From contig JADZEK010000009.1 of assembly GCA_020850595.1 (NCBI GenBank), positions 1 through 54,335 of the forward strand: a stretch of DNA of 54,335 bases, written 5' to 3'. The translations under genes were made by a program, and so were the position numbers. This document shows, in pieces, positions 39,231 to 48,949 of the stretch. This DNA comes from Anaerolineales bacterium. Lineage in GTDB: Bacteria; Chloroflexota; Anaerolineae; Anaerolineales; UBA6663. A model generated the notes under the pieces. That model ran no database searches. It was not told where the DNA came from and saw nothing but the letters and a program-made list of their open reading frames with translations. Every line of letters begins with the position of its first letter. The stretch's first letter is position 1.

Positions 39231-39989
39231 ATGAGCGCAATCGCAAAGGCCCTGGCTCAAACCGCGCACCGGCCGTGGCCGCTGCCGGCGGGGCCATGGG
39301 TGATGACGCAGACCTGGTATGACCTGCTGTTCGCCCACTGGCCGGTGCCCGTGGCCGACCTGCGGCACGTCGTGCCGCCCCAACTGGAGCTAGACACTTA
39401 TGAGGGGCAGGCCTGGCTGGGCGTGGTGCCGTTCGGCATGAGCCGCGTCTATCCCCGCTTCACCTTCCCGGTGCCGTGGCTGTCGGTGTTCCTGGAACTG
39501 AACGTCCGCACTTACGTGCGCGTGGGCGCTAAGCCGGGGGTGTATTTCTTTAGCCTCGATGCGGCCAACCCCGCGGCGGTGGAGATCGCGCGGCGCACGT
39601 ACCGCCTGCCCTACTACAACGCGCGCATGAGCAAGCAGGCCGACGGCGACTGGCTCGACTACTCCAGCTACCGCACGCACCGCGGCGCGCCGCCCGCCGA
39701 ACTGCGCGCCCGCTACCGGCCGACAGGCGAGGTCTACTTATCTCAGCCGGGCACGCTCGAGAGCTGGCTGACCGAACGCTACTGCCTCTATACCTTTGGA
39801 CGCGCAAACACGGTGCTGCGCGGGGAGATTCATCACGCGCCGTGGCCGCTGCAGCCCGCCGAAGCTGAGATCACCGCTAACAGCATGGCCGCTCCGCACG
39901 GCTTGACCCTGCCCGACACGCCGCCGCTGTTGCATTTCGTCCGCAGCATCCTGACGGTGGAGTGGCCGATTGGGCCGGCCGCCGGCTGA
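39231..39989 (+). CDS. DUF2071 (YqjF-like) family protein
   Basis: A protein of 252 residues. Signatures of DUF2071 are TQTWYDLLFAHWPVP, LRHVVPPQLELDTYEGQAWL, VPFGMSRVYPRF, FLELNVRTYVRVGAKPGVYF and the RLPYYNARM strand. The fold resembles acetoacetate decarboxylase, but YqjF-type proteins have no confirmed reaction and the catalytic Lys is not evident. Its end faces the convergent carboxylase genes 57 bases away. Confidence 0.85.
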   Translation: MSAIAKALAQTAHRPWPLPAGPWVMTQTWYDLLFAHWPVPVADLRHVVPPQLELDTYEGQAWLGVVPFGMSRVYPRFTFPVPWLSVFLELNVRTYVRVGAKPGVYFFSLDAANPAAVEIARRTYRLPYYNARMSKQADGDWLDYSSYRTHRGAPPAELRARYRPTGEVYLSQPGTLESWLTERYCLYTFGRANTVLRGEIHHAPWPLQPAEAEITANSMAAPHGLTLPDTPPLLHFVRSILTVEWPIGPAAG

Positions 39990-40045
39990 CGGCCGGCGGC
40001 GACGGGCCGGTAGAGTTGAGCGCTGCTGAAAACCAATACAGCCGA

Positions 40046-40573
40046 TCAGGCGGCGAGGTCAACGAGCGGCTGGCCGCGCTCCACGGATTGCCCGGCGGCC
40101 ACCGCCACCGCCCGTACGGTGCCACTGTGCGGCGCGGCGACCTTGATCTCCAGCTTCATGGCTTCCAGCAACACAAGCGTCTGGCCGCGCTCTACGGCTT
40201 CCCCCGGCGTCACCAGCACCTGCTGCACCACGCCCGGCATCTGGGCGACCAGCGCGTCATGCCCCCCGGCGGCTCCACGGCGGCGCAGCCCTTCGGCCGG
40301 CACGGTGAGCACGAACGGCCCGGCACTGGTTGCCCCCGGGAGGGCCACCCAGCGCTGCGCGCCAGTGACGACGATGACGGCCAATTGTTGACCCGACTCG
40401 GCCAGGTCAACCAGCAACTCGCCGGGCCGCCGCGGTGTCACCCGCGCAAAGTAGGTCTGGCCGTCTAGCGTAACGGCGAAACCGTCGGCCTGCGGTTCGA
40501 CTCGCACACGTTTCACCTCGCCGCCCGCTTCGTACTGATACTCCACTTCAGCGGCCCCCAATCCGAAAACCAT
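40046..40573 (-). CDS. Biotin carboxyl carrier part of an acyl-CoA carboxylase
   Basis: A protein of 175 residues from the ATG at 40573. The C-terminal 75 residues are a biotinyl domain: MPGVVQQVLVTPGEAVERGQ, LLEAMKLEIKVAAPHSGTV (biotinylated Lys in EAMKLE) and GQSVERGQPLVDLA. The N-terminal half (EVEYQYEAGGEVKRVRVEPQ) looks like the linker/BT region that in methylcrotonyl- and propionyl-CoA carboxylase alpha chains joins the biotin carboxylase to the carrier. It overlaps the carboxylase gene by 26 bases in another frame. A one-base change in the GGGGG run (complement of 40555-40559) would fuse the two into one continuous chain, so this may be the C-terminus of a frameshifted alpha subunit. 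Confidence 0.75.
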   Translation of the reverse strand: MVFGLGAAEVEYQYEAGGEVKRVRVEPQADGFAVTLDGQTYFARVTPRRPGELLVDLAESGQQLAVIVVTGAQRWVALPGATSAGPFVLTVPAEGLRRRGAAGGHDALVAQMPGVVQQVLVTPGEAVERGQTLVLLEAMKLEIKVAAPHSGTVRAVAVAAGQSVERGQPLVDLAA

Positions 40574-42068
40574 CGGCCAGCGCCCAGGGGTTGCGGTCGG
40601 CCGCTGGCGCGGGCGCGGCGGCGACCGACAGGCCCACGAGGCCCAGGTGGTCGGCCAACGCGGCGGCGAGGAAGGCCAGCGGCGGCGGTGCGGGCGGCTG
40701 CCAGTCGGCAAAGTGTTCGGCAATCAGCCGCGTCGTGGCCGTGCCCGCAACGAACTCCGGGTGTAGTAACAGCGCGCGCAGGAACGCCAGGTTCGTCGTC
40801 ACGCCCAGAATGGTCGTCGCGGCCAGCGCGGCCTCGGCCCGCGCCAGCGCGGCGGCCCGGTCGGGCGCGTGCACAATGAGTTTGGCGAGCAGCGCGTCGT
40901 AGTGCGGGCTGACCACGTCGCCCGTCGCGTAGCCGGCATCTATGCGCACGCCGGGGGCGCTGGGGAAAGCGCAAGCCAGCAGCGGACCGGCGTCGGGCAA
41001 GAAGTCGTGGGCCGGGTCTTCGGCGTAGAGGCGGCACTCCAGGGCGTGGCCGCGCGCGGCGAGGTCGGCCTGAGTGACCGGCAGCGCCTCGCCGGCCGCC
41101 ACGCGCAGTTGCAGTTGCACGAGGTCTAGCCCGGTGACGGCCTCGGTCACCGGGTGCTCGACCTGCAAGCGCGTATTCATCTCCAGAAAGTAGAAGGCCA
41201 GCGTGTCGGGGTCCACGATGAACTCGACCGTGCCGGCGTTGGTGTAGCCCACGGCTTGGGCCGCGGCCACCGCCGCCTGCCCCATGGCGGCGCGCAGACC
41301 GGGATGCGCCTCCAGCAGGGGCGAGGGTGCTTCCTCGATGACTTTTTGGTGGCGGCGCTGCACCGAGCATTCGCGCTCGCCCAACTGGATGACGTGGCCG
41401 TGGTCATCACCGAACACCTGAAACTCAATGTGGCGGGCGCGCGGCAGGTATTTCTCCAGAAACACGGCCGGGTCGCCAAAAGCCCCGGCGGACTCGCGGC
41501 GGGCCGAGTCGAGCGCCGCAGCCAGGTCAGCCGGGGAGGCCACCACTCGCATCCCGCGGCCACCGCCCCCGCCCGCGGCCTTGACCAGCACCGGGTAGCC
41601 CAGCGCGGCGGCGGCGGCGGCCCACGCTTCCGGCGGCGGCGTGTCGCCCAACTGGGGTTGAAAGCCGGGCACGACCGGCACGCCCGCCGCCTGCATCCGC
41701 GCGCGAGCTTCCGTCTTGCTCCCCATCAGCCGCATGGCCTCGGCAGACGGTCCGACGAAGATCAACCCCGCAGCCCGCACGGCCGCGGCGAAGTTCGCGT
41801 TCTCGGAGAGGAAGCCGTAGCCGGGGTGAACGGCGTCAACCCCGGCCTCTCGCGCGGCGGCCAGGAGGCGCTCCACGTTGAGGTAGGATGCGGCGGGCGC
41901 GGCGGGGCCGAGCCGCACGGCCCGGTCGGCCAAGCGCGCGTGCAGCGCTCCGGCGTCGGCATCGGAGTAGACCGCGATGGCGCGCACGTCCGCTTCCCGA
42001 CAAGCGCGGATCAGGCGGACGGCAATCTCGCCGCGATTGGCGATCAGCAGGGCGCGGATCGGCGGCAT
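40548..42068 (-). CDS. Biotin carboxylase subunit of acyl-CoA carboxylase (MccA/AccC type)
   Basis: A protein of 506 residues from the ATG at 42068; a longer frame to 42197 would overlap the beta subunit gene. ATP-grasp signatures: IANRGEIAVRLIRACRE, AVHPGYGFLSEN, VKAAGGGGGRGMR, the IQLGERECSVQRRHQKVIEEAPS region and EMNTRLQVEHPVTE. The end reads NPWALADGFRIGGR then stop, which is the beginning of the BT segment in full-length alpha chains, so the chain looks cut. It carboxylates biotin on the carrier with bicarbonate and ATP. It is 14 bases after the carboxyltransferase gene in one operon. Confidence 0.88.
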   Translation of the reverse strand: MPPIRALLIANRGEIAVRLIRACREADVRAIAVYSDADAGALHARLADRAVRLGPAAPAASYLNVERLLAAAREAGVDAVHPGYGFLSENANFAAAVRAAGLIFVGPSAEAMRLMGSKTEARARMQAAGVPVVPGFQPQLGDTPPPEAWAAAAAALGYPVLVKAAGGGGGRGMRVVASPADLAAALDSARRESAGAFGDPAVFLEKYLPRARHIEFQVFGDDHGHVIQLGERECSVQRRHQKVIEEAPSPLLEAHPGLRAAMGQAAVAAAQAVGYTNAGTVEFIVDPDTLAFYFLEMNTRLQVEHPVTEAVTGLDLVQLQLRVAAGEALPVTQADLAARGHALECRLYAEDPAHDFLPDAGPLLACAFPSAPGVRIDAGYATGDVVSPHYDALLAKLIVHAPDRAAALARAEAALAATTILGVTTNLAFLRALLLHPEFVAGTATTRLIAEHFADWQPPAPPPLAFLAAALADHLGLVGLSVAAAPAPAADRNPWALADGFRIGGR

Positions 42069-42082
42069 GACCCTAGCCGTCC

Positions 42083-43693
42083 CTACATACGGAAGACGCC
42101 ATAGCGGGTAGGCTCGGCGGGCGCGTTCAGCGTGACGGCCAGCGCCAGCGCCAGCACCCGCCGCGTCTCGGCCGGGTCGAGGATGCCGTCGTCCCACAGG
42201 CGGGCGGTGGAATAGTAAGGGCTGCCCTCGGCTTCGTACTTGGCAAGGATGGGTTGGGTGAAGGCCTGCGCTTCGACGGCCGTCAGCGGATCACGCCCGG
42301 CGCGCGCCAGTTGCTCCTGTTTCACGGTGAGGAGCACATGGGCGGCCTGCTCGGCCCCCATGACGCTGATGCGGGCGTTGGGCCACATCCAGAGAAAGCG
42401 CGGCTGGTAGGCGCGGCCCGCCATGCCGTAGTTGCCCGCGCCAAAGCTGCCGCCGATGATGACAGTGAGCTTGGGCACACGCGCGTTCGCCACGGCGTGG
42501 ACCAGCTTGGCCCCGTCTTTGGCGATGCCGCCCGCTTCGTAGGCGCGGCCGACCATGAAGCCGGTGATGTTTTGCAGGAACAGCAGCGGCACGCCCCGCG
42601 CGGCGCACAACTCAATGAAGTGCGCGCCCTTGAGGGCGCTTTCGCTGAACAGCACGCCGTTGTTGGCGACGATGCCCAGCGGCATGCCGGCCAGCCGCGC
42701 AAAGCCGGTGACGAGCGTTTGGCCGTACTCGGCCTTGAACTCGCGGAAGCGGCTGCCATCCACCAGGCGGGCGATGATCTCGCGCACCTCGTAGGCCTCG
42801 CGGAAGCTGCGCGGCAGCACGCTGTACAACTCCTCGGCGGGGTAGAGCGGCTCTTCCGGCGCGGCCAGGTCGAGGCTGGGGCGCGGCGCGCGGCCCAGCC
42901 CGGCCACGATGTCGCGCAAGATCGCCAGGGCGTGATCGTCGTCCTCGGCCAGGTGGTCGGCCACGCCCGACTGGCGGGTGTGCACTAACGCGCCGCCCAG
43001 CGCCTCGGCGCTCACTTCCTCGCCCGTGGCGGCCTTCACCAGGGGCGGCCCGCCGAGGAAGATGGTGCCGGTGCCCTTGACGATCACGGTCTCGTCGCTC
43101 ATAGCGGGCACGTAGGCGCCGCCCGCCGTGCAGGAACCCATGACCGCCGCGATCTGCGGGATGCCCAGCGCGCTCAGGCGCGCCTGGTTGTAGAAGATGC
43201 GGCCGAAGTGGTCGCGGTCGGGGAAGACCTCGGCTTGCAGCGGCAGAAACGCGCCGCCCGAGTCCACCAGGTAGAGACAGGGCAGGTGGTTCTCCTCGGC
43301 GACCTCTTGCGCGCGCAGGTGCTTCTTGACCGTCAGGGGGTAGTAGCTGCCGCCTTTCACCGTGGCGTCGTTGGCTACGATCAGGCACTCGCGCCCGCTG
43401 ACGCGGCCGAGGCCGGTGACCAGCCCCGCGCCGGGGGCGTCGTTATTGTATAGGCCGTCGGCGGCCAGGGGGTTTAGCTCGAGGAAGGGCGCGCCGGGGT
43501 CGAGCAGCCGGTCTATACGGTCGCGGACGAAAAGCTTGCCCTGTTCGCGCTGGCGCTGCTGGTAACGTTCGCCCCCGCCTTGGCGGGCCTGCGCCAAACG
43601 CGCGCGCAGTTCAGCCGCCAGCGCCCGGTGATGGGCGGCGTTGGCCTGCGCGGCGTCGGCGCGCGCGTCGAGCGTCGTCTCAATTACGTCCAT
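42083..43693 (-). CDS. Methylcrotonyl-CoA carboxylase-type carboxyltransferase (beta)
   Basis: A protein of 536 residues. Motifs [68 protein letters not shown] and [17 protein letters not shown] fit MccB-type carboxyltransferases, which use 3-methylcrotonyl-CoA in leucine breakdown. Related geranyl-CoA and other acyl-CoA enzymes share them, so the substrate is inferred. It heads the leftward operon with the biotin carboxylase and carrier. No other leucine-catabolism gene (isovaleryl-CoA dehydrogenase, AUH) is in the window. Confidence 0.87.
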   Translation of the reverse strand: MDVIETTLDARADAAQANAAHHRALAAELRARLAQARQGGGERYQQRQREQGKLFVRDRIDRLLDPGAPFLELNPLAADGLYNNDAPGAGLVTGLGRVSGRECLIVANDATVKGGSYYPLTVKKHLRAQEVAEENHLPCLYLVDSGGAFLPLQAEVFPDRDHFGRIFYNQARLSALGIPQIAAVMGSCTAGGAYVPAMSDETVIVKGTGTIFLGGPPLVKAATGEEVSAEALGGALVHTRQSGVADHLAEDDDHALAILRDIVAGLGRAPRPSLDLAAPEEPLYPAEELYSVLPRSFREAYEVREIIARLVDGSRFREFKAEYGQTLVTGFARLAGMPLGIVANNGVLFSESALKGAHFIELCAARGVPLLFLQNITGFMVGRAYEAGGIAKDGAKLVHAVANARVPKLTVIIGGSFGAGNYGMAGRAYQPRFLWMWPNARISVMGAEQAAHVLLTVKQEQLARAGRDPLTAVEAQAFTQPILAKYEAEGSPYYSTARLWDDGILDPAETRRVLALALAVTLNAPAEPTRYGVFRM

Positions 43694-43722
43694 AGGCAGG
43701 GCGACACCAGCCGAAGGGCGTC

Positions 43723-43735
43723 ATACTCAAAGTAT
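43723..43735. promoter_or_regulatory. Small inverted repeat between divergent genes
   Basis: ATACT-CAA-AGTAT lies in the 66-base gap between the carboxyltransferase gene and the divergent membrane-protein gene. It may hold overlapping -10 elements (GTATAG rightward, GTATGA leftward) or be an operator. Confidence 0.35.
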
Positions 43736-43759
43736 AGCGCAATGAGGTAAACTGAGCCG

Positions 43760-44488
43760 ATGCTAAAGACCATCGCGAAAAACGATCCTAGCTTGCTGGC
43801 CGCGGTCGCCCGCCTGCGGCGCGTGCAGCAGGTGTGGGGCCTCCTGCTCATCCTGTGGGGCGTCATCACCGCATATGCGGGCGGCAGCGCGCACCCGTTG
43901 GCGGGCCTGCCGTTCATTGCCATCGGGCTGCTGGCGCTGCTGTGGCGCGAGCCGGCGCTGCTGGCGGCGGTCGCCACGCTGATGGCCTTCGCCATCGTGC
44001 CGGGGCTGAACCCGCGCCTGACCGTACTCGGGCCAGACCCGGTGGTGATCTTCGGCCAGCTTAGTTGGCTCGAAACCGCCGCCATCGTGGTCGGCAAGCT
44101 GCTGATCGTGCTCACCGCCGCCAACCAGTTCTTCCTCTACCGCTTTCTCTATGGCACCGAGCGCGCCACCACCAGCCAGCCCGATCTCGCCATCATCCCG
44201 GCGATGGTGCCCAACCGCACCGACGGCCTGGCGCGCGCCGCGCGGCTGATGGGCATGACGGCGGCCGGCCTGGGCGCGCTGGCTGTTTTGCTCACTTTCG
44301 TGGACGCGACCGCATACCTGCCTAGCGTGCTGGCCGAGATGGCCGGCAGCCTGGGCGTGACGGCTCTGGGCCTCGGCCTGGGCGCGGCCTTCAGCCCCAC
44401 CGACGAGCGCCCCGCCGCGCTGCTGGCCGCCATGACAGGCTTGCTCGGTTATGCGCTGTGCGCGGTGGCTTTGATCCGACTGGGGTAA
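43760..44488 (+). CDS. Polytopic membrane protein of unknown function
   Basis: A protein of 242 residues with about seven TM helices in two groups (residues 25-130 and 170-240), separated by a soluble loop containing RFLYGTERATTSQPDLAII and MVPNRTDGLARAARLMG. No family is recognised. The N-terminus is basic and cytoplasmic by the positive-inside rule. It is 6 bases upstream of the glycosidase-like lipoprotein gene, so the two are probably co-transcribed. Confidence 0.7.
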   Translation: MLKTIAKNDPSLLAAVARLRRVQQVWGLLLILWGVITAYAGGSAHPLAGLPFIAIGLLALLWREPALLAAVATLMAFAIVPGLNPRLTVLGPDPVVIFGQLSWLETAAIVVGKLLIVLTAANQFFLYRFLYGTERATTSQPDLAIIPAMVPNRTDGLARAARLMGMTAAGLGALAVLLTFVDATAYLPSVLAEMAGSLGVTALGLGLGAAFSPTDERPAALLAAMTGLLGYALCAVALIRLG

Positions 44489-44494
44489 AGGGAC

Positions 44495-47002
44495 ATGGCG
44501 ATGGGGACTCGGCGGACTCAAGGGACTCAGGGACAGGCGAGGCGCCGACGCGCTTGGGCCAGCCGGCTGGGGACTGTGGCGTTGCTGCTGGCGACGGCCT
44601 GCACTCTGCCGCTGCCGCGCCTGGTGTTCGACACGCCCACGCCGGTCGCCACGGAGGGACCGCCCGCCACCCCCCTGCCCGCCGCCGCTATCACGTTCAA
44701 CGTCCACGTCCCGGCCAACTCGCCGCCGGGCAGCGCGCCCGCCGTGGCTTTGCTGGATCAGGTCGGCGGCCGCCGCACGATGGTGGTGCTGACGGAGGCC
44801 GCCAACAACACCTGGACCGGCACGGCCAGCGCCACCGCCGGAGCGGTGCTGCGCTATCGGTATGTGCGACCTCTACCCAACTTTGTGGAGGAGCTGACAC
44901 CCAACCGCGCGGCGGTTCCGTTCCGGCTGCTGGCAGTCGGCAGCGAGCCGCTAACGGTAGATGACACCGTGGCGGCCTGGACCGATACGCTCTACACGGG
45001 CGACACGGGCGGCGTGGAGGGCCGCGTGTGGAACGGCAACAGCGGGCGGGGCGTGCCTGGGGTGCTGGTGGCCGTCGGTGGGCAGGTGGTCGTCACCGGG
45101 CAAGACGGCAGTTTCCTCGTCTATGGCCTGCCGGTCGGCCAGCAGCGCGCCACGGCCCTAGCGCCGGATGGCAGCCTGCGCCCCGCGCAGCAGGCGGCGA
45201 CCGTCAGCGCCAACCAGGTCGCGCCGCTCGATATCGTCAGCGCCGACCCCAACGCCGTCCACGTCACGTTTCTGGTACGCCCGCCCGCGGAGGCCGACGC
45301 AGGCGCGGTGCTGCGCATGGTCGGCGATATGTGGCAACTAGGCGACAACTTCTTCGAGGGGCCGGGCGGCTCGTCGGTCTCGGCTGTGCGCGCGCCGCTG
45401 CTCACCCCGCTGGCCGACGGCCGCTGGACCGTGCGCGTGCAGCTCTATACCGGCACGGTGCTGCGCTACAAGTACACCCTGGGCGACGGCGTGTGGAACG
45501 GCGAGCTGACCAGCGCGGGCCGGGCGCGCCTACGCGAGTACGTGGTGCCCGCCACCGACGCGCTGGTGGATGACACCATCAGCACCTGGAAGGACGGCAG
45601 CAACCCCAGCGTGACGTTTGAAGCCCTGACGCCCGCCGACACGCCGCCCAACGACGCCGTTACGCTCCAGTTCCGGCCGGGCAGCGCGTGGCACACGCCG
45701 CTGCCCATGTGGCGCATCGGCCCCAACGACTGGCGCTTCGTGCTCTACAACCCGACTGACTTCAGCGGCAGTGTGTATTACCGCTACTGCCGCAACGCCG
45801 CGTGCGGCACCGCCGACGACGCCGACACAGCCGGCGCGGGCGCGACCGGGCACTTCTTTACGGCGGCGCTGTTCGGGCAGAACTTGCGCGACCAGGTGAA
45901 GCGCTGGCAGTGGCTCGGCCCGGTCAGCGGAGGCTCGGCCGCGCTGCCGACTATCAACGCCCATGTGAACTTCGCGGCGGGCTTCGACCTGGCCGATGGC
46001 TGGGCGCCGGAGGCGCTGCCGCTATATGCACAGACCTTCGACGCCATGCGGGCCGCCGGCGCGGGCTGGGTGAGCTTCACGCGGCGGGCGGTTACGCGGC
46101 CCGGCGCCGGGGCCGCGCCCAGCTTTGGCGGCGACCCGGCCCTCGCACCGCTGCCGGTGGCGTGGAACGAAATCAGCAGCGTCGCCCATGCCGTCGGCCT
46201 GCGCGTCAGTCTGCACCCGACCACCTGCCACTACACGCCCTACGGCGTGTGCGACTATTGGACCGGCGCGCCCTATGGCGGCGCCTTCTGGGACCAGTGG
46301 TTCGCGAGCTACGAGCGTTACATCCTGTCGCAGGCCGTGTTGGCCCAGCAAAGCAGCACCGACCAGCTCGTCATCGGCGACTTTAAACTACGCCCGGCCC
46401 TGCCCGGCGAACCCGAGGCCCCGCCGGACGCCGAGCAGCGCTGGCGCAGCCTGATCGCCAAGGTGCGCAGTGTGTACGGCGGCGCGCTGGCGTTTGAGCT
46501 GCTCTTCAGCGACGCCGCGTGGCCCAGCCCGCCCGCCTTCCTCGACAGTGTGGATGTCATCCGCCTGTGGTGGTGGAGCCCGCTGGCGGCCAGCGGCACG
46601 GGCACGCCGGCCGACATGACCAGCGCGGCGGCCGCGCTGCTGGACACACAGGTGCAGCCGCTGCAGGCGCGTTTTGGCAAGCCGGTGGTGCTCAGCGCCG
46701 CCTACCTCTCGGCCGACAGCGCCGCCACGCAGTGCCTGCGCCGCGCCGACGGCAGCTGCTACAACGTGGAGGACTTCGAGCCGGGCGCGCCCGACACCAG
46801 CCCCTACGGCCTCGACCTACAAGAGCAGGCCGACGCCTACGATGCGCTGCTGCGGGCTGTAAACGACCGGCCGTGGGTGGGCGGGCTGTTCAGCTATGGC
46901 TACAACCCCATGGCGCTGCTGCGCGACAAGTCGCTCTCGGTGCGCGGCAAGCCGGCCGAGGTGCTGCTCTCGGCCTGGTGGCCCAAGCTGCAAGGACGTT
47001 AG
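44495..47002 (+). CDS. Lipoprotein with carbohydrate-binding-like modules and glycosidase-like barrel
   Basis: A protein of 835 residues. The lipobox LLLATAC puts the lipid-bearing Cys near residue 36. Three beta modules follow: one at about 65-150 (FNVHVPANSPPGSAPAVALL, then VLRYRYVR), a carboxypeptidase-regulatory-like fold (about 170-245, EGRVWNGNSGRGVPGVLVAV) and another CBM20-like module (about 255-365, VLRYKYTLGDGVWNGE). The second half looks like a TIM barrel resembling GH113-type glycosidases (FAAGFDLADGWAPEALPLYA, VISLHPTT-like strand RVSLHPTTCHYTPYG, and the closing WVGGLFSYGYNP). The catalytic acids cannot be assigned. It is likely anchored outside the cytoplasmic membrane. Confidence 0.6.
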   Translation: MAMGTRRTQGTQGQARRRRAWASRLGTVALLLATACTLPLPRLVFDTPTPVATEGPPATPLPAAAITFNVHVPANSPPGSAPAVALLDQVGGRRTMVVLTEAANNTWTGTASATAGAVLRYRYVRPLPNFVEELTPNRAAVPFRLLAVGSEPLTVDDTVAAWTDTLYTGDTGGVEGRVWNGNSGRGVPGVLVAVGGQVVVTGQDGSFLVYGLPVGQQRATALAPDGSLRPAQQAATVSANQVAPLDIVSADPNAVHVTFLVRPPAEADAGAVLRMVGDMWQLGDNFFEGPGGSSVSAVRAPLLTPLADGRWTVRVQLYTGTVLRYKYTLGDGVWNGELTSAGRARLREYVVPATDALVDDTISTWKDGSNPSVTFEALTPADTPPNDAVTLQFRPGSAWHTPLPMWRIGPNDWRFVLYNPTDFSGSVYYRYCRNAACGTADDADTAGAGATGHFFTAALFGQNLRDQVKRWQWLGPVSGGSAALPTINAHVNFAAGFDLADGWAPEALPLYAQTFDAMRAAGAGWVSFTRRAVTRPGAGAAPSFGGDPALAPLPVAWNEISSVAHAVGLRVSLHPTTCHYTPYGVCDYWTGAPYGGAFWDQWFASYERYILSQAVLAQQSSTDQLVIGDFKLRPALPGEPEAPPDAEQRWRSLIAKVRSVYGGALAFELLFSDAAWPSPPAFLDSVDVIRLWWWSPLAASGTGTPADMTSAAAALLDTQVQPLQARFGKPVVLSAAYLSADSAATQCLRRADGSCYNVEDFEPGAPDTSPYGLDLQEQADAYDALLRAVNDRPWVGGLFSYGYNPMALLRDKSLSVRGKPAEVLLSAWWPKLQGR

Positions 47003-48832
47003 ATGCCCATTCCGGTCGAACGATTCTTTAGCATTCGAGTGGCCTATGGGCCGACGTTTGGTCCCGACGGCGCGCGGCTGGCCTTCGTTGCCACCATCAG
47101 CGGCGTGCCGCAAGCCTACGTGCTACCGGCCGGAGGCGGCTGGCCCGACCCGATCACCTTTGGCGCGGATCGCGTGGTCACGGTGAACTGGTCACCCGCC
47201 GGCGACGTGCTGGCCTTCGCGCGCGACACGGGCGGCAATGAGTGCACACAGCTCTACCTCGTCAACGCCGACGGCTCGGGCGAGCGCCAGATCACCGGCG
47301 ACTTAGCCGCGATGCACCTGTTCGGAGCGTGGTCACCCGATGGGCAGACGATCTACTTCACGGCCAACCGGCGCGACCGGCGCTACTACGATGCCTATGC
47401 GCTCGACCTGACTACCGGCGCGGAGCGCTTGCTGTGGCAGAACGACCAGAGCGGCTACTTGCTGGCCACACAGGTGGCCCCCGGCAGCCACCCGCCGCGC
47501 CTGCTGCTCTCGCTGGCGCGCAGCAGCACCGACAACGACCTGTATGAGCTGGAAGTGACGGCCGAGCCGCGCACCCGCCACCTAACACCCCACGCGGGCG
47601 AGGCGCGCTACCTCAGCCCGGTCTACGCCGCCGATGGCCGGGGCGTGTTCGTCGCCACCGACCAGGGCCGTGACCTGGCGGCGGTGGCGCGGATTGACGC
47701 CACTACCCTGGAGCAAGCCGGCGTGGCCGAGCCGCCCGCCGAAGTAGAAGAATTGGCGGCCTCCGCCGATGGGCGCTGGCTGGCGTGGGCCGAAAACGTG
47801 GAGGGCCGCCACGCGCTGCGGGCGCTCGACCTGCACACGCGCAAAGTTCACACCGCCCCGCTGCCCCGCGGGGTCGTCGTGGCGCCGCCCGCTGATTTGG
47901 TGCTGGCCGGGATGACGTTTAGCCCGGCGGGGCCGGTGGCGGCTTTCGGCTTCTCCACGCCGACCCGCACGCCGGATGTGTGGACGTGGGACCTGGCGGC
48001 CAACACGGTCAGGCAGGTGACGCACAGCAGCCACGCCGGCATCCCGGCCGCGGCGCTCACCGAGCCGGAGTTGATCCGCTACCCCACGTTCGATGGGCGG
48101 AGAATCCCGGCCTGGTTCTACCGGGCGGGCGCGCCGGATAGGCGGAGGCCGGTGGTCGTGTTCGTCCACGGCGGGCCGGAGGGGCAGACGCAAGCGCTGC
48201 TGATCCCCGTCATCCAGTACCTGACGCACCGCGGCTACCATGTGCTCGCGCCCAACGTGCGCGGCTCCAGCGGCTACGGCAAGACCTATCTCAACCTAGA
48301 CAACGTGGAGAAGCGGCTCGACGCAGTGGCCGACCTGGCGCACGCCGCGCAGTGGCTGCGCGCCCAACCGGAGGTGGACGGCCATCGCCTGGCCGTGTAC
48401 GGCGGCAGTTACGGCGGCTTCATGGTGCTGGCGGCCATCACCCGCTACCCCGACCTGTGGGCGGCGGCGGTGGATATTGTCGGCATCGCCAATTTCGTGA
48501 CGTTTCTGGAGAACACCGGCGCTTACCGCCGCGCCATCCGCGAAGCCGAGTACGGCAGCCTGGCGCGCGACCGCGACCTGCTGACCGAGATTTCGCCTAT
48601 CCATCGGGCCGACGAGATTCGCGCGCCGCTGTTCGTCATCCACGGACGCAACGACCCGCGCGTGCCGCTGGCCGAAGCTGAGCAAATCGTGGCGGCGCTG
48701 CGGCGGTGGGGCGTGCCGGTGGAGCTGGCCGTTTACGACGACGAGGGGCACGGCCTGGTCAAGCTCAAGAACAAGCTCGACGCCTTCCCGCGCGTGGCGG
48801 CCTTCTTGGACGCGCACCTGATGGATGACTAG
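47003..48832 (+). CDS. S9 family prolyl-oligopeptidase-like peptidase
   Basis: A protein of 609 residues starting directly after the previous stop codon. The N-terminal half is a WD40/TolB-like beta-propeller (repeats such as WSPAGDVLAFARDTGG and WSPDGQTIYFTANRRD). The C-terminal alpha/beta hydrolase has FVHGGPEGQTQ, VRGSSGYGKTYLN and the triad S469 (GGSYGGF), D551 (GRNDPRVP) and H583 (DEGHGL). It has no signal peptide, so it probably acts on small peptides in the cytoplasm. Acylaminoacyl peptidase or dipeptidyl-peptidase-like activity is the usual family role. The tight junction suggests co-expression with the lipoprotein. Confidence 0.9.
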   Translation: MPIPVERFFSIRVAYGPTFGPDGARLAFVATISGVPQAYVLPAGGGWPDPITFGADRVVTVNWSPAGDVLAFARDTGGNECTQLYLVNADGSGERQITGDLAAMHLFGAWSPDGQTIYFTANRRDRRYYDAYALDLTTGAERLLWQNDQSGYLLATQVAPGSHPPRLLLSLARSSTDNDLYELEVTAEPRTRHLTPHAGEARYLSPVYAADGRGVFVATDQGRDLAAVARIDATTLEQAGVAEPPAEVEELAASADGRWLAWAENVEGRHALRALDLHTRKVHTAPLPRGVVVAPPADLVLAGMTFSPAGPVAAFGFSTPTRTPDVWTWDLAANTVRQVTHSSHAGIPAAALTEPELIRYPTFDGRRIPAWFYRAGAPDRRRPVVVFVHGGPEGQTQALLIPVIQYLTHRGYHVLAPNVRGSSGYGKTYLNLDNVEKRLDAVADLAHAAQWLRAQPEVDGHRLAVYGGSYGGFMVLAAITRYPDLWAAAVDIVGIANFVTFLENTGAYRRAIREAEYGSLARDRDLLTEISPIHRADEIRAPLFVIHGRNDPRVPLAEAEQIVAALRRWGVPVELAVYDDEGHGLVKLKNKLDAFPRVAAFLDAHLMDD

Positions 48833-48910
48833 CCCTGGCGCCGCGGCGCCCACGAAGTTCCCCGTCCAATCTGGGTTGGCCCGCCTCGGTCAGCCAGTCT
48901 CAAAATAGCC

Positions 48911-48939
48911 TTGATTTTAGGTATCCCGTAGGGTATCAT
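48911..48939 (+). promoter_or_regulatory. Promoter of rpe (decides the start codon)
   Basis: -35 TTGATT (48911-48916), a 17-base spacer and -10 TATCAT (48934-48939). The -10 overlaps the first in-frame ATG (48938), so translation must use the ATG at 48950, about four bases after the predicted transcript start. Confidence 0.7.
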
Positions 48940-48949
48940 GACCCCCGCC

